64,000 nt of DNA from Paraflavisolibacter caeni (GCF_025628885.1 NZ_JAOTIF010000004.1:186001-250000); one strand, 5' to 3'. Counted from the stretch's first letter, positions 8,337-17,451 are shown. Translations and numbers: made by a program. Notes: generated by a model from the sequence alone, not told the origin.

Positions 8337-8446
8337 ATGAAAAAGACAATTTTAGGTACCCTCGCATTAGCATCAAACATGGTTTTATAACTTCTAATTT
8401 TCCTATATAGCCTGAGGTTATGTACAGTATCCAGGGTGCAAAATGA
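8337..8446 (+). pseudogene. Remnant of a second beta-barrel protein gene
   Basis: An ATG at 8337 opens MKKTILGTLALASNMVL followed by a stop, which looks like the start of a secretion signal. At 8411-8443 the frame reads PEVMYSIQGAK and then a stop. This matches PEVQYSSQGTK of the intact barrel gene 500 bp upstream. The region between is shortened and has stops. I read it as the decayed tail of a tandem duplication. Confidence 0.6.
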
Positions 8447-8508
8447 CCAAAAACATACTTTTTCAATAATTCAATACAAATAGCTAATCAAGAATAACCC
8501 ATTGGCAT

Positions 8509-8558
8509 GGTCAAATGCTTAATATCAAACCTGATTATTAAGCATTTGACCTTTTTTA
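8509..8558 (+). terminator. Strong terminator or attenuator in the pyrR leader
   Basis: Perfect 16-bp arms at 8509-8524 and 8536-8551 enclose an 11-nt loop and are followed at once by C and six T. An upstream ATG at 8507, which could extend pyrR, lies at the foot of this hairpin. That makes a downstream pyrR start more likely. It may end upstream transcription or attenuate pyrR-pyrB. Confidence 0.8.
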
Positions 8559-8626
8559 TAAAGTATATCTATACAATTCTACCTCGAAAAAGGATTGAAT
8601 ACCTACTTTTATGCAAATTTCTTGGC

Positions 8627-9145
8627 TTGAAGACTTTATTAAATCATCAACAAATAAACTTAACGATCAAACGGCTAGCCAACCAGGTGTTGGAAAATCA
8701 TGTTCAATTGCATAATACAGTTATAATTGGTATCCAGCCTCGAGGCATTCGACTGTCCGACCGAATTGTAGCCGAAGTTGGAAACGAGATTAATAATAAA
8801 GAAATTCAATATGGGAAATTGGATATTACTTTTTACCGTGATGATATTCGAAAAGAAATTCATTTCCCAAATCAAACGGATATCACTTTCTCTATTGAAG
8901 GTAAAAATGTCGTTCTTATAGATGATGTGTTGTACACTGGACGTACCATCAGGGCCGCATTGGATGCCTTAATGGACTTCGGCAGACCTGAAAAAGTAGA
9001 ACTATTGGTTTTAATAGACCGCCGGTACAGCCGCCAATTACCGATTCAACCGGATTATACGGGCAAAACAATTGACTCCATTGTGTCCCAAAAAGTTAAA
9101 GTGTTATGGGGTGAAGAAGGCGGTGACGCCGTAGTGCTTGACTAA
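8627..9145 (+). CDS. pyrR: Bifunctional pyr operon regulator / uracil phosphoribosyltransferase PyrR
   Basis: PyrR binds pyr leader RNA in response to uridine nucleotides in Firmicutes and can make UMP from uracil and PRPP. The conserved protein starts around LLNHQQINLTIKRLANQVLE. It has IGIQPRGIRLSDRI and the PRPP-binding loop VVLIDDVLYTGRTIRAALDAL. The C-terminus is LVLIDRRYSRQLPIQPDYTGK. I chose the in-frame TTG at 8627 (172 aa, near the usual 175-180). The frame is open back to an ATG at 8507, but that sits inside a terminator hairpin and adds unmatched residues. pyrB follows after 67 nt. Confidence 0.88.
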   Translation: MKTLLNHQQINLTIKRLANQVLENHVQLHNTVIIGIQPRGIRLSDRIVAEVGNEINNKEIQYGKLDITFYRDDIRKEIHFPNQTDITFSIEGKNVVLIDDVLYTGRTIRAALDALMDFGRPEKVELLVLIDRRYSRQLPIQPDYTGKTIDSIVSQKVKVLWGEEGGDAVVLD

Positions 9146-9197
9146 AAGTTAAGCATCGATTCCGGTGATGTATTTTATAGTTTATTTCCATTTCCTT

Positions 9198-9205
9198 TAT
9201 CTTTG
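9198..9205 (+). promoter_or_regulatory. Candidate -7 box for pyrB
   Basis: TATCTTTG matches TAnnTTTG and ends 7 nt before the pyrB ATG, so pyrB may be transcribed on its own as a near-leaderless mRNA in addition to readthrough from pyrR. Confidence 0.5.
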
Positions 9206-9212
9206 ATTTTTA

Positions 9213-10136
9213 ATGGCGCTTTCTACTAGACATCTTCTCGGCATTAAAGACTTAACTGCAGAGGATATTTCCCTGATTTTACAAACGGCTCAACAATTTA
9301 AAGAGGTTTTACAAAGACCGATCAAAAAGGTTCCTTCTCTGAGGGATATCACGATTGTCAATTTGTTTTTTGAAAACTCTACCCGGACCCGGATTTCTTT
9401 TGAATTGGCTGAAAAAAGGCTTTCAGCAGATACCATCAATTTTACCGCCTCAGGATCATCTGTATCTAAAGGGGAAACGCTCTTAGATACCGTGAATAAT
9501 ATCTTATCCATGAAGGTGGACATGGTGGTAATGCGCCACAGCGCATCCGGTGCACCACATTTTTTGGCGAAACATATACCAGCTGCAATCATTAATGCCG
9601 GGGATGGGATTAATGAGCATCCTACACAGGCATTGCTTGATGCGTTGTCTATTATGGAACAATTCGGGACGCTGAAAGGGGTAAGGGTTGCTATCATAGG
9701 CGACATTATGCATAGCAGGGTGGCGCAAAGCAATATTTACCTTTTGAAAAAAATGGGAGCAGAGGTGATTGTTTGTGGTCCACCAACCTTAATTCCAAAG
9801 TATATGGAAGAGGCTTTCAACGTAAGAGTTGAATATAATCTACAAAAAGCTCTGGAATGGTGTGATGTTGCAAACGTTCTGCGCATTCAACTGGAACGAC
9901 AAAATCAGGTACTTTTTTCCTCATTACGGGAGTATAACCTGGTATACGGGATCAATAGGAGGCTTTTGGAGAGCCTGCCAAAGAAAATCACGATCATGCA
10001 TCCTGGGCCGATTAATAGAGGGGTAGAATTAGACAGTGATGTTGCTGACAGTGATCAATCAATCATTTTGCAACAAGTTGAAAATGGTGTTGCAGTAAGA
10101 ATGGCTGTGCTTTATTTGCTTTCAAACCGTCAATAA
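9213..10136 (+). CDS. pyrB: Aspartate carbamoyltransferase catalytic subunit
   Basis: PyrB joins carbamoyl phosphate and L-aspartate, the committed step of pyrimidine synthesis. The 307-residue protein has the carbamoyl-phosphate motif FFENSTRTRISFELAEKR near residues 52-70 and SSVSKGETLLDT. Further on come MRHSASGAPH, HPTQALLDA, and the C-terminal MHPGPINRGVEL. Length is normal. No pyrI regulatory subunit gene is beside it. It follows pyrR, and coaD starts 8 nt after its stop, so pyrB and coaD are probably co-transcribed. Confidence 0.97.
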   Translation: MALSTRHLLGIKDLTAEDISLILQTAQQFKEVLQRPIKKVPSLRDITIVNLFFENSTRTRISFELAEKRLSADTINFTASGSSVSKGETLLDTVNNILSMKVDMVVMRHSASGAPHFLAKHIPAAIINAGDGINEHPTQALLDALSIMEQFGTLKGVRVAIIGDIMHSRVAQSNIYLLKKMGAEVIVCGPPTLIPKYMEEAFNVRVEYNLQKALEWCDVANVLRIQLERQNQVLFSSLREYNLVYGINRRLLESLPKKITIMHPGPINRGVELDSDVADSDQSIILQQVENGVAVRMAVLYLLSNRQ

Positions 10137-10144
10137 TCAATTTC

Positions 10145-10615
10145 ATGAAGCGTATTGGCTTATTTCCCGGAACATTTGATCCTTTAACTTTTGGCCACCT
10201 GGACATTATTGAACGCGCCCTTCCTCTTTTTGATAAGCTAATTATTGGAATTGGTATTAATTCAAGTAAAGCCCCAATGTTTTCTGCTGAGCAAAGGCTG
10301 GAGTGGCTGAATGAAATATTTAAGCTGGAGCCAAAAATTGAAACAGTGATCTATGAAGGACTTACAGTTGATTGCTGCAAAAGAATTGGAGCTAATTATA
10401 TCGTACGTGGCATTAGATATGTAAATGATTTTGAATACGAAAAGGCAATCGCCGATATGAATCGTAGTCTGGATGGAAATATAGAAACCATTTTTTTGAC
10501 TTGTTTACCTAAATACACTTCGGTTGCCTCAACATTGGTCAGGGATGTTCTCCGTTACGGGGGTGATGTATCGCAATTTGTTCCTGAGATAGTATTAAAA
10601 ACTGTGAACGTGTAA
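10145..10615 (+). CDS. coaD: Phosphopantetheine adenylyltransferase
   Basis: CoaD transfers AMP from ATP to 4'-phosphopantetheine to give dephospho-CoA, the penultimate CoA step. The 156-residue protein opens with the nucleotidyltransferase signature GLFPGTFDPLTFGHLDII (with the T/HxGH motif). It has the family's VRGIRYVNDFEYE and ends with a YTSVASTLVRD segment, a variant of the usual SSSLVRE motif. Hexameric bacterial PPATs are this length. It is 8 nt from pyrB and convergent, 3 nt apart, with a NUDIX gene. Confidence 0.96.
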   Translation: MKRIGLFPGTFDPLTFGHLDIIERALPLFDKLIIGIGINSSKAPMFSAEQRLEWLNEIFKLEPKIETVIYEGLTVDCCKRIGANYIVRGIRYVNDFEYEKAIADMNRSLDGNIETIFLTCLPKYTSVASTLVRDVLRYGGDVSQFVPEIVLKTVNV

Positions 10616-10618
10616 GGG

Positions 10619-11266
10619 CTATTTGGTTTTACCATGTAATACTGAATTCGCAGCCTTTATTACGTCAACAATAGCCGGAAAACTGTTGTCTAAATAGGGA
10701 GTAAGTTTGGACAATTTGACCCATTCACATTTTTCTATATCCTCTTCAGTTTGCGGAGTGAGAACTTGTTCCCTGGGAGAAGTCATTAAAAACCAAAAAG
10801 ACTCTTTCAAAATGAAATTTCCATCTTGGTGGTATGTGTGGTAAGTGGTAGACAATAACTCGCCTAATGTAATATGCCGTAAGCCTGTTTCTTCCTCCAC
10901 TTCTCTTAATGCACAGTTTTCAATCTTCTCATCTGGATCCAATTTACCTTTAGGTAAATCCCATTTTCCCCTTCTGAAAATTAATAAAACTTCATCTTCC
11001 TCCTTTGAATAGACGAAGCCCCCGCCTGCTTTTATAAGAACTAATTCATTTTTAAGTGCACTGAGTAGTTCATCTGGTTTTTTATAAATTAGGATGCCTG
11101 CAATAGTTTCAGGTTGTTGCATCATATGAATCATGCTTCTAACGTCCGAAAGATTAGGCTCATGCATGATTACAGTTGCGGGATCATTAGCAAATGCAGC
11201 CATTTCTTCTGTAATTTCCGAGGCTAGGTAAAGAGGCTTTGATCCAAAATAAACTTTCTTGTGCAT
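10619..11266 (-). CDS. NUDIX hydrolase
   Basis: This protein of about 215 residues has the Nudix box in the second half: GKLDPDEKIENCALREVEEETGL, matching Gx5Ex7REUxEExGU with a small variation. A preceding RRGKWDLPKG is typical of Nudix enzymes that act on nucleotides or capped substrates. The first 100 residues form an N-terminal extension with no motif I can name. I chose the ATG at 11266. A TTG at 11281 would place the start upstream of the -7 box TAACTTTG (11270-11277), so it is unlikely. The substrate is not predictable. Confidence 0.88.
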   Translation of the reverse strand: MHKKVYFGSKPLYLASEITEEMAAFANDPATVIMHEPNLSDVRSMIHMMQQPETIAGILIYKKPDELLSALKNELVLIKAGGGFVYSKEEDEVLLIFRRGKWDLPKGKLDPDEKIENCALREVEEETGLRHITLGELLSTTYHTYHQDGNFILKESFWFLMTSPREQVLTPQTEEDIEKCEWVKLSKLTPYLDNSFPAIVDVIKAANSVLHGKTK

Positions 11267-11269
11267 GCG

Positions 11270-11295
11270 CAAAGTTAACAACCTTCGTACTTTCG
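11270..11295. promoter_or_regulatory. Back-to-back promoters of the NUDIX gene and pyrE
   Basis: On the minus strand TAACTTTG (11270-11277) ends 3 nt before the NUDIX ATG. On the plus strand TACTTTCG (11288-11295, one mismatch to TAnnTTTG) ends 4 nt before the pyrE ATG. Both transcripts would begin at about their start codons, and the two polymerase sites must overlap. Confidence 0.55.
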
Positions 11296-11299
11296 CACC

Positions 11300-11935
11300 A
11301 TGACTGACGCTATAATTACAGCCGAAAAATTGCTGCAGGCAGATGCAGTAAGATTAAGCCCGGAAAAACCATTTACCTGGGCAAGCGGGTGGAAAAGCCC
11401 TATTTATTGTGATAACCGTAAGGTTTTATCACTTCCCTTTATCCGTGATTATATAAAGAGCGAATTATGTAATGTCGCTTTTGAAAAGTTTAGCTCGGCT
11501 GATCTTGTTGCTGGCGTAGCTACTGCTGGAATTGCGTGGGGTGCTATGGTGGCCGACCAATTAAAACTGCCATTTATTTATGTTAGGCCTAAACCTAAAG
11601 AACATGGCCTGGGCAACCAGATTGAAGGTCAATTTCAACCAGGACAAAAAGCTGTAATCATTGAAGATCTGGTTTCTACGGGTAAAAGTAGTTTGCAGGT
11701 AGTGGATGTTTTAAAAGCGGCTGGTGTTGAGGTGATCGGTATGATTTCAATCTTTAATTATCGTTTCAATATCGCTAAAGAAGCATTTGAAAAGGCAGGA
11801 GTGGAGCTTATATCATTAACAGATTATCCCGCTTTGCTTCAATTGGCAGAAAAAAGAGGCATCGTACAGCCCGAACAACAGCAGGTTTTGTTAAATTGGA
11901 GAAACGATCCGGCAAACTGGACAGGCGTTTCATAA
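11300..11935 (+). CDS. pyrE: Orotate phosphoribosyltransferase
   Basis: PyrE makes OMP from orotate and PRPP. The 211-residue protein shows FTWASGWKSPIYCDNRK near residues 25-41 (orotate site), AGVATAGIAWGAMVAD, and the flexible-loop segment VRPKPKEHGLGNQIEG. The PRPP motif is AVIIEDLVSTGKSSLQVVDVL. Length is normal. It is separated from pyrB only by coaD and the divergent NUDIX gene, forming a loose pyrimidine cluster. Confidence 0.97.
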   Translation: MTDAIITAEKLLQADAVRLSPEKPFTWASGWKSPIYCDNRKVLSLPFIRDYIKSELCNVAFEKFSSADLVAGVATAGIAWGAMVADQLKLPFIYVRPKPKEHGLGNQIEGQFQPGQKAVIIEDLVSTGKSSLQVVDVLKAAGVEVIGMISIFNYRFNIAKEAFEKAGVELISLTDYPALLQLAEKRGIVQPEQQQVLLNWRNDPANWTGVS

Positions 11936-11958
11936 ATTCGTAGTCAAATAAATTAATT

Positions 11959-12315
11959 ATGAATAAATTTCTTTTTTCATTGTTTTCAATTTGCCTTTTA
12001 TCCATTGCTTCTTTCGCCCAAACTAAACCTGTTCAAACGGTTAAACTAAACACTCCAACAGTGCAATGCGAAAGCTGCAAAAAAAGAATTGAAACTTATT
12101 TAAAGAGGTACGATGGTATTATGTCCATCAATGTTAATGTAAAAAAGAAAGAAACTACTGTAAAATACATTACAGATCGCATTAATGAAGAAGAAGTGAA
12201 AACTGCAATTTCCAATGCAGGATATGATGCAAATGACGTTCCTGCTAATCCTGATTCTTATAAAAAACTTCCGTCATGTTGTAAAAAACCGGAAGATGGA
12301 GGAGGAATGCAATAA
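11959..12315 (+). CDS. Secreted heavy-metal-associated (HMA) domain protein
   Basis: This 118-residue protein has a signal peptide (cleavage near residue 20, SFAQ) and one HMA ferredoxin-like domain. The metal-binding CESC is at residues 37-40, followed by the usual helix-strand pattern IETYLKRYDGIMSINVNVKKKETTVKY and ITDRINEEEVKTAISNAGYDA. A second Cys cluster, SCCKK, lies near the C-terminus. It probably binds Cu+ or a similar soft metal in the periplasm. No copper ATPase or efflux gene is adjacent. It lies 23 nt after pyrE on the same strand and shares a bidirectional terminator with the next gene. Confidence 0.85.
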   Translation: MNKFLFSLFSICLLSIASFAQTKPVQTVKLNTPTVQCESCKKRIETYLKRYDGIMSINVNVKKKETTVKYITDRINEEEVKTAISNAGYDANDVPANPDSYKKLPSCCKKPEDGGGMQ

Positions 12316-12336
12316 TATATTATATGTTAAATAGAT

Positions 12337-12365
12337 AAAAACCCAGCTCAAAAGGCTGGGTTTTT
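12337..12365. terminator. Bidirectional intrinsic terminator
   Basis: AAAAACCCAGC and GCTGGGTTTTT form an 11-bp stem with a 7-nt loop. The stop codon of the convergent lipoprotein gene lies in the loop, so the hairpin serves both genes. Confidence 0.92.
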
Positions 12366-12824
12366 TATTAGGTTTAAATCAACCTTATGCTTCCCTTGGT
12401 AATTTATTGGCTTTGTAATAAATATACCAGCTTTTCCCACTTTTACAGCTCCGTTCGCTTTTACTAATACCTGCCTGTTGGTAATATCATTTAGGTTCAA
12501 TTGTAAAGCCTTTGCAATTGAAACAGACCCTTTTAATGGCAGTGAGAACTCAGACTTTTTGATGACATCAATTTCCTGCTCCTGTACAAATTTTCCTAAA
12601 TAAACAGAGTCTACAAAAATATCAATCTCTGCCTCTTTGACACTAACCCCAAAATTGTTGGGGTTGAAATAGGTAACATTAAATCCTAAGTCTGCTTTTT
12701 GAAAATCGAGTTTTTTCACCTTGAAACTGTCCAGCTTTCTGAATTCGGGTGATTCCACTTTTCCACATGAAGCAATTAATGAACCAAGCACAAAAAACAA
12801 TAATAGGAGCTTACAATCTTTCAT
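12348..12824 (-). CDS. LEA type 2 (WHy) domain lipoprotein
   Basis: This 158-residue lipoprotein starts at the ATG at 12824, directly before a signal peptide ending in the lipobox LIASC. An upstream ATG at 12860 would add 12 residues before the signal and is less likely. The mature part has the WHy/LEA-14 pattern: KKLDFQKADLGFNVTYFNPNNFGVSVKEAEIDIFVDS, then GKFVQEQEIDVI and SLPLKGSVSI. This is an Ig-like fold found in stress-related plant and bacterial proteins. The role in Bacteroidota is unknown. It should sit at a cell-envelope membrane. Confidence 0.85.
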   Translation of the reverse strand: MKDCKLLLLFFVLGSLIASCGKVESPEFRKLDSFKVKKLDFQKADLGFNVTYFNPNNFGVSVKEAEIDIFVDSVYLGKFVQEQEIDVIKKSEFSLPLKGSVSIAKALQLNLNDITNRQVLVKANGAVKVGKAGIFITKPINYQGKHKVDLNLIKNPAF

Positions 12825-12891
12825 TTCCAATCTTTTTGCAAAAATCGAATTAATAAACATAAATAAAACTTAATAAAATCTGCGTTCATTA

Positions 12892-12910
12892 ATACTAATA
12901 TTATTAGTAT
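12892..12910. repeat. 19-bp palindrome at the edge of a long AT-rich gap
   Basis: ATACTAAT and ATTAGTAT are perfect 8-bp arms around ATT. It lies 68 bp upstream of the LEA lipoprotein start and could be an operator. AT-richness makes chance more likely than for a GC-containing palindrome. Confidence 0.5.
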
Positions 12911-13923
12911 AACAGGAGTTTTTTCAAACTCTTTTTAAAGCTAATTTATTTAGCAATTTAAAAACATATTTAATCATTGTTATACAGATACTTATACCAT
13001 TTATAATTGAATTATTATAGTGTAATATAAGCTTAATATTAGTACTTAAACTATTCTTTTCCATAATCAAAACAAAAGTGAATTATGAGGATATTTATAT
13101 TTGATATACAATTACTTATGAAGAATAAATAATTTTGCATTTTAAGTAATTCTAACAGGCATTAATATTTCAATATGTGGATTCAATAAATCCCCATTTT
13201 CGTTAAATAATTACCTTTTCAAAGTATTTGTCAAAAAAGTTTTTGGAAGCTATTGGTGAGGCATTAAATGAATAATCGAAGAATTGAATTTTTGTACAAG
13301 AGAACCGAATTATTCAAAGGGCTGCAGACAGAATCTTTAATCCTGGTTAAAGAGATAAGTATTTTCAAGCATTTTGCTTTAACTGACAGAATGACTTATT
13401 TTTTAATTCAATGTTGATTGAGAACCTTTTTACTGGCAATACAAAGCCAATAGACACTTATTACTTGATCATTGATTAGAGCCTTCTTTAAAGACCAATT
13501 ACTCTTGTTTTTAGAAGAGTAAAACATTACAAAATTTAGAAAGGTATTTTTAGCAATTGGCATTCTTGGGTGTCATAGATATGGTTCTCATTTCACAGAT
13601 TAAAGCGTAGGATTTTATCTTTTAATTACACTTGCTCGATGTGTAAATGTTTCAAGAAAGCAGTCATTTAAACATATAGATAATATGCTTAATTTCAATA
13701 GAAGAGTATAGATTGTAACATTAAATACGGAAAAAGGCAAACTAGACTATATATACAAGTAATTAATTATTAGTATTTATTCCTAAAGCAACTTTAGCTC
13801 GATCTCATAATTTTTTCTTAAGAGTTCCAGATCATTTACATTATTATTTTAAAGTCTTAACTTTTGCCGCTTTATATATTTCACGTTCCTATTTGAAAAC
13901 TTAATAACAAGACTGCTTGGCTA
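12911..13923. other. About 1-kb AT-rich region without a recognised gene
   Basis: All frames are broken by stops. The only start-to-stop frame worth noting is 49 codons at 13268-13417 (+), beginning MNNRRIEFLYKRTELFKG. It has no match I recognise and may be chance or a gene remnant. No hairpin terminator or RNA gene is apparent. The last 100 bp should hold the promoter of the large T9SS cargo gene. Confidence 0.55.
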
Positions 13924-16900
13924 ATGAGAATACGGGTGATAATTTTATTATTGCTTATACATGCTATTCATACCCTTTTTGCACAAGATTTTTCTAATAA
14001 GGGTAAGGATTTCTGGATAGGTTATGGTAACCACGTACGCATGTTTAATGCGGCAGGTCCTAATCAATATGAGAAAATGCAATTATATATAACCTCCGAT
14101 ATTAATACAGTCGGAAAGGTTGAAATTGCAAGTGTTGGGTTTTCTCAGAATTTTACAATTACGGCAAATCAAATAACTACAATAGATATTCCTCGTTCTG
14201 CCGCCTTAATGGACCAGGGACTTTATGATCACGGTATACATGTAACAGCTCAAAAGCCGATCGTAGTCTATAGCTTTATTTATGTAAATGCAATATCAGG
14301 AGCGACAGTTTGCCTTCCAACAGAAACGCTTGGAAAAGAATACTTTTCAGTTAATTATTCCCAGGCTGCCAATGAACAAAATGCACATTCCTATTTCTTT
14401 GTAATTGCTGCTGATGAGGGAACTACAACTGTTGAAATAACTCCTTCCGCAGACACTAAAATAGGCCAGCCTGCAGGAGTCCCTTTTACTGTTGATTTAA
14501 AGCAAGGCCAGATTTATCAGGTTTTGGGAAAAACAACTGGCCAAACAGGCGTGGACCTAACAGGGTCAAAAATCCGTTCCATTTCTAATAACACAAGTGG
14601 TTGTAAAAAAATTGCAGTTTTCTGCGGTTCAGGAAAAATTAAAATCGGTGCAAACTGCGATCAGACTTCTGACAACCTTTACCAACAAATGTATCCCAAA
14701 GCTACTTGGGGTAAAAAGTATATTGCGGTTCCAGGGTTGGGAAACGCTAATAATTACTTTCGGATCTGCAAGTCTGACCCTACTGCAACAGTATGGCTAA
14801 ACGGGAACCAACTTACAGCATCTAGCTTTATCAATAATTTCTATTACGACTTTTTAACGAAAGAGGTAAGCGTAATTGAATCTGACAAACCCATTTTGGT
14901 TGCTCAATATTTTACAACGCAAAATTGTGAGGGCAATCCAAAGCCTGGTGATCCGGACATGATTTACCTGAATCCGGTAGAGCAAACAATTAGCCGGGTT
15001 ACACTGAATTCTATGCAACCGGTGACAGGTACCAATATTCAGGTTCACTACTTGAATTTTGTTTTAAAAAATAATAAAGAGGCAATCAATTCCTTTAAGG
15101 TAGATGGGAGTCCTTTTACAAATTTTAATCCTGTTCCTAATGATAGTAACTACGTTTACGGACGGATGTCTGTAAGCTCCGGTACGCATAATATTGTATG
15201 CGATACTGGGTTTAACATCATATCTTATGGTTTTGGCGAGGCTGAATCCTATGGGTACTCAGGTGGTACTAATTTGAAAGATTTATATCAGTTCGTTTCT
15301 ATTAAAAATCAATATGCCACTGTTGATTTTCCTGCAGGTTGCCGGAATTCTCCTTTTAATTTTTCTATGGTGCTGCCATATAAGCCCACACAATTAGAAT
15401 GGAAATTTAATGGCCTTTTTCCTGACACCCTAATAATCGCACCGGGTTATGATTCCACATGGATGGTCAACGGACGCCAATTGTACAGGTTCAAAATTGA
15501 AAAACCGTATACTATATATGAAATTGGAAGTTATCCAATAAAAATAATAGCTCAGAATCCCACACCTGAAGGCTGTAGTGGTGTGCAGGAAATTGATTAC
15601 GTTCTTGAAATTTTTGAAAAACCAAAGGCTCAAATCAATACAGAATTTAGCGGATGCTTCCCGGACAGTACTTATTTTACCGATGTTTCAATTCTGGATA
15701 GACCTGTAAGCAAGCGCTTATGGAATTTTGGGGATGGTAATATTTCCCAGGTTAAAAGTCCCGTTTATAAATACAAAGCCCCGGGTACATATACGGCATA
15801 TTATAATTTAATAACTGATATTGGCTGCTTGTCAGATACAGCATCAAAAATTATAGAAGTAAATCCTGCCCCGGTAGCAATGTTTGATTTGCTATCACCT
15901 TTTTGCAAGTTGCAGGACATTACCATTTCAGATAGTTCTTCTGTCTCTTCTGGTAGTATTACTGGTTGGCTGTGGAAGATGGGAAATGCAGATTCCTTGG
16001 TAAAAAAGGATAATGCTTCTTTCAAATACAGATATAATACAATTGGTGATTATAGGGTGTCGTTAATTGTTGAAAGCGATAAAGGCTGTAAAAGTCAGGA
16101 AGTTTCAAGGCAAATCAATGTGGGAGCAGTACCCAATGCAGGCTTCATTACGCCTGGAAATTGCATCAAAGACCCTTTTTCCCAGTTTATAGATTCTTCA
16201 TCTATTGAGGATAATTCAGAGTCAGCTTTTTCTTACACTTGGAATTTTGGGGATGCCAATGCTGGGAGTGCAAATCCAAACTTTTCAACTCAAAAAAATC
16301 CACTGCATAAATATACAGCCACAGGAGAATATTCTGTTTCATTGGTTGTAAATACGCCAAAAGGATGTGCTGATACAATTCAGCAAAAATTTTATATTAA
16401 TGGAGCCAAGCCTAATGCATCAATTGCATTCAAAAATGGTCTTGAATTCTGTAGTAATAAAAATGTATCTTTTACTAATGAGTCTGGCGTAGATGTGGGT
16501 AAATTAATACGATTGGAAGTGTTCTGGGATTATAATTATGATCCAAAAATCAAAACAATCGATTCCTTTCCTTTTCAAAGTAAAACTTACCAATATAACT
16601 ATCAAGAGTTTTTCTCTCCTGAAATAAAAAGTACAAACATCATGGTGTTTGCTTATTCAGGCCAGAACTGTTTAGATAGCACATCACAAATTATATCTTT
16701 AAAAGCTACCCCAAAGCTCGTTTTCGATCCTTTGTCTCCTGTATGTGCAAATGAGGGCCCATTGATGATTACCCAGGCCAGAAATACAAATTCTTTGTCA
16801 GGAAATGGCGCCTACTCCGGATTGGGAATTACAACTTCAGGGAAATTTTATCCTGATAAGGTGAAGAGCGGCATCGACTCGATCGCTTATACATTCACAG

Positions 16901-17451
16901 CAGATAATGGGTGCTCAAATGTTATTAAAAATACGATTGAGGTCTTCCCTGCACCTATGGCAAATGCCGGTCCGGATCTTGACCTTCTTGAAGGAAAGGG
17001 CATTTTTTTGCAGGGTAGAGGAATGGGGAGAGAGCTGTCTTATGCTTGGACTCCTGATTTCTATCTGAATAAATCTGATACAGCCCAACCATTTGCTACC
17101 CCAGGCAATGATCAATATTATACGCTCACAGTCAAATCACGAGACGGTTGTAAAGATGACGATGTCGTATTTGTAAAAGTGCTAAAAAAACCGTTGATTC
17201 CAAATGCATTTTCACCTAATGGAGATGGTATGCATGATCGTTGGGAAATTAAATACCTGGATTCTTATCCTGAAGCTACTGTTGAAGTTTACAATAGGTA
17301 TGGAGAATTAGTTTATAAATCAATTGGATCCAGCAAACCTTGGGATGGTACATTTAAAGGAAACCCGGTTCCGGTAGGTACATATTATTATCTTGTAAAT
17401 CCTAAAAGAGGACGCCAGCAAATGAGCGGGTTTGTTGATGTGATCAGGTAA
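13924..17451 (+). CDS. T9SS type B sorting domain protein with PKD domains
   Basis: This 1175-residue secreted protein begins with a signal peptide (to about residue 20, LFAQ). The N-terminal third looks like an IgGFc-binding-type adhesion module, with GKDFWIGYGNHVRMF, YITSD and GATVCLPTETLGKEYF. Several PKD-like Ig repeats follow, with typical WNFGDG and YKYKAPGTYT pairs. The last 90 residues form the gliding-motility-associated C-terminal domain: IPNAFSPNGDGMHDRWEI, then VEVYNRYGELVYKS and WDGTFKGNPVPVGTYYYLV. That CTD is the type IX secretion signal of type B cargo. The next gene encodes a PorP/SprF partner, the usual pairing. Expected on the cell surface or released. Confidence 0.93.
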   Translation: MRIRVIILLLLIHAIHTLFAQDFSNKGKDFWIGYGNHVRMFNAAGPNQYEKMQLYITSDINTVGKVEIASVGFSQNFTITANQITTIDIPRSAALMDQGLYDHGIHVTAQKPIVVYSFIYVNAISGATVCLPTETLGKEYFSVNYSQAANEQNAHSYFFVIAADEGTTTVEITPSADTKIGQPAGVPFTVDLKQGQIYQVLGKTTGQTGVDLTGSKIRSISNNTSGCKKIAVFCGSGKIKIGANCDQTSDNLYQQMYPKATWGKKYIAVPGLGNANNYFRICKSDPTATVWLNGNQLTASSFINNFYYDFLTKEVSVIESDKPILVAQYFTTQNCEGNPKPGDPDMIYLNPVEQTISRVTLNSMQPVTGTNIQVHYLNFVLKNNKEAINSFKVDGSPFTNFNPVPNDSNYVYGRMSVSSGTHNIVCDTGFNIISYGFGEAESYGYSGGTNLKDLYQFVSIKNQYATVDFPAGCRNSPFNFSMVLPYKPTQLEWKFNGLFPDTLIIAPGYDSTWMVNGRQLYRFKIEKPYTIYEIGSYPIKIIAQNPTPEGCSGVQEIDYVLEIFEKPKAQINTEFSGCFPDSTYFTDVSILDRPVSKRLWNFGDGNISQVKSPVYKYKAPGTYTAYYNLITDIGCLSDTASKIIEVNPAPVAMFDLLSPFCKLQDITISDSSSVSSGSITGWLWKMGNADSLVKKDNASFKYRYNTIGDYRVSLIVESDKGCKSQEVSRQINVGAVPNAGFITPGNCIKDPFSQFIDSSSIEDNSESAFSYTWNFGDANAGSANPNFSTQKNPLHKYTATGEYSVSLVVNTPKGCADTIQQKFYINGAKPNASIAFKNGLEFCSNKNVSFTNESGVDVGKLIRLEVFWDYNYDPKIKTIDSFPFQSKTYQYNYQEFFSPEIKSTNIMVFAYSGQNCLDSTSQIISLKATPKLVFDPLSPVCANEGPLMITQARNTNSLSGNGAYSGLGITTSGKFYPDKVKSGIDSIAYTFTADNGCSNVIKNTIEVFPAPMANAGPDLDLLEGKGIFLQGRGMGRELSYAWTPDFYLNKSDTAQPFATPGNDQYYTLTVKSRDGCKDDDVVFVKVLKKPLIPNAFSPNGDGMHDRWEIKYLDSYPEATVEVYNRYGELVYKSIGSSKPWDGTFKGNPVPVGTYYYLVNPKRGRQQMSGFVDVIR

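Noticed and set aside
8507-8626. Longer PyrR start at the ATG at 8507
   Set aside because: The ATG is at the foot of a 16-bp terminator hairpin and the extra 40 residues do not resemble PyrR.
13268-13417. 49-codon open frame in the AT-rich gap
   Set aside because: It faintly recalls the start of cyclic-nucleotide-binding regulators, but the similarity is too weak to claim a gene.
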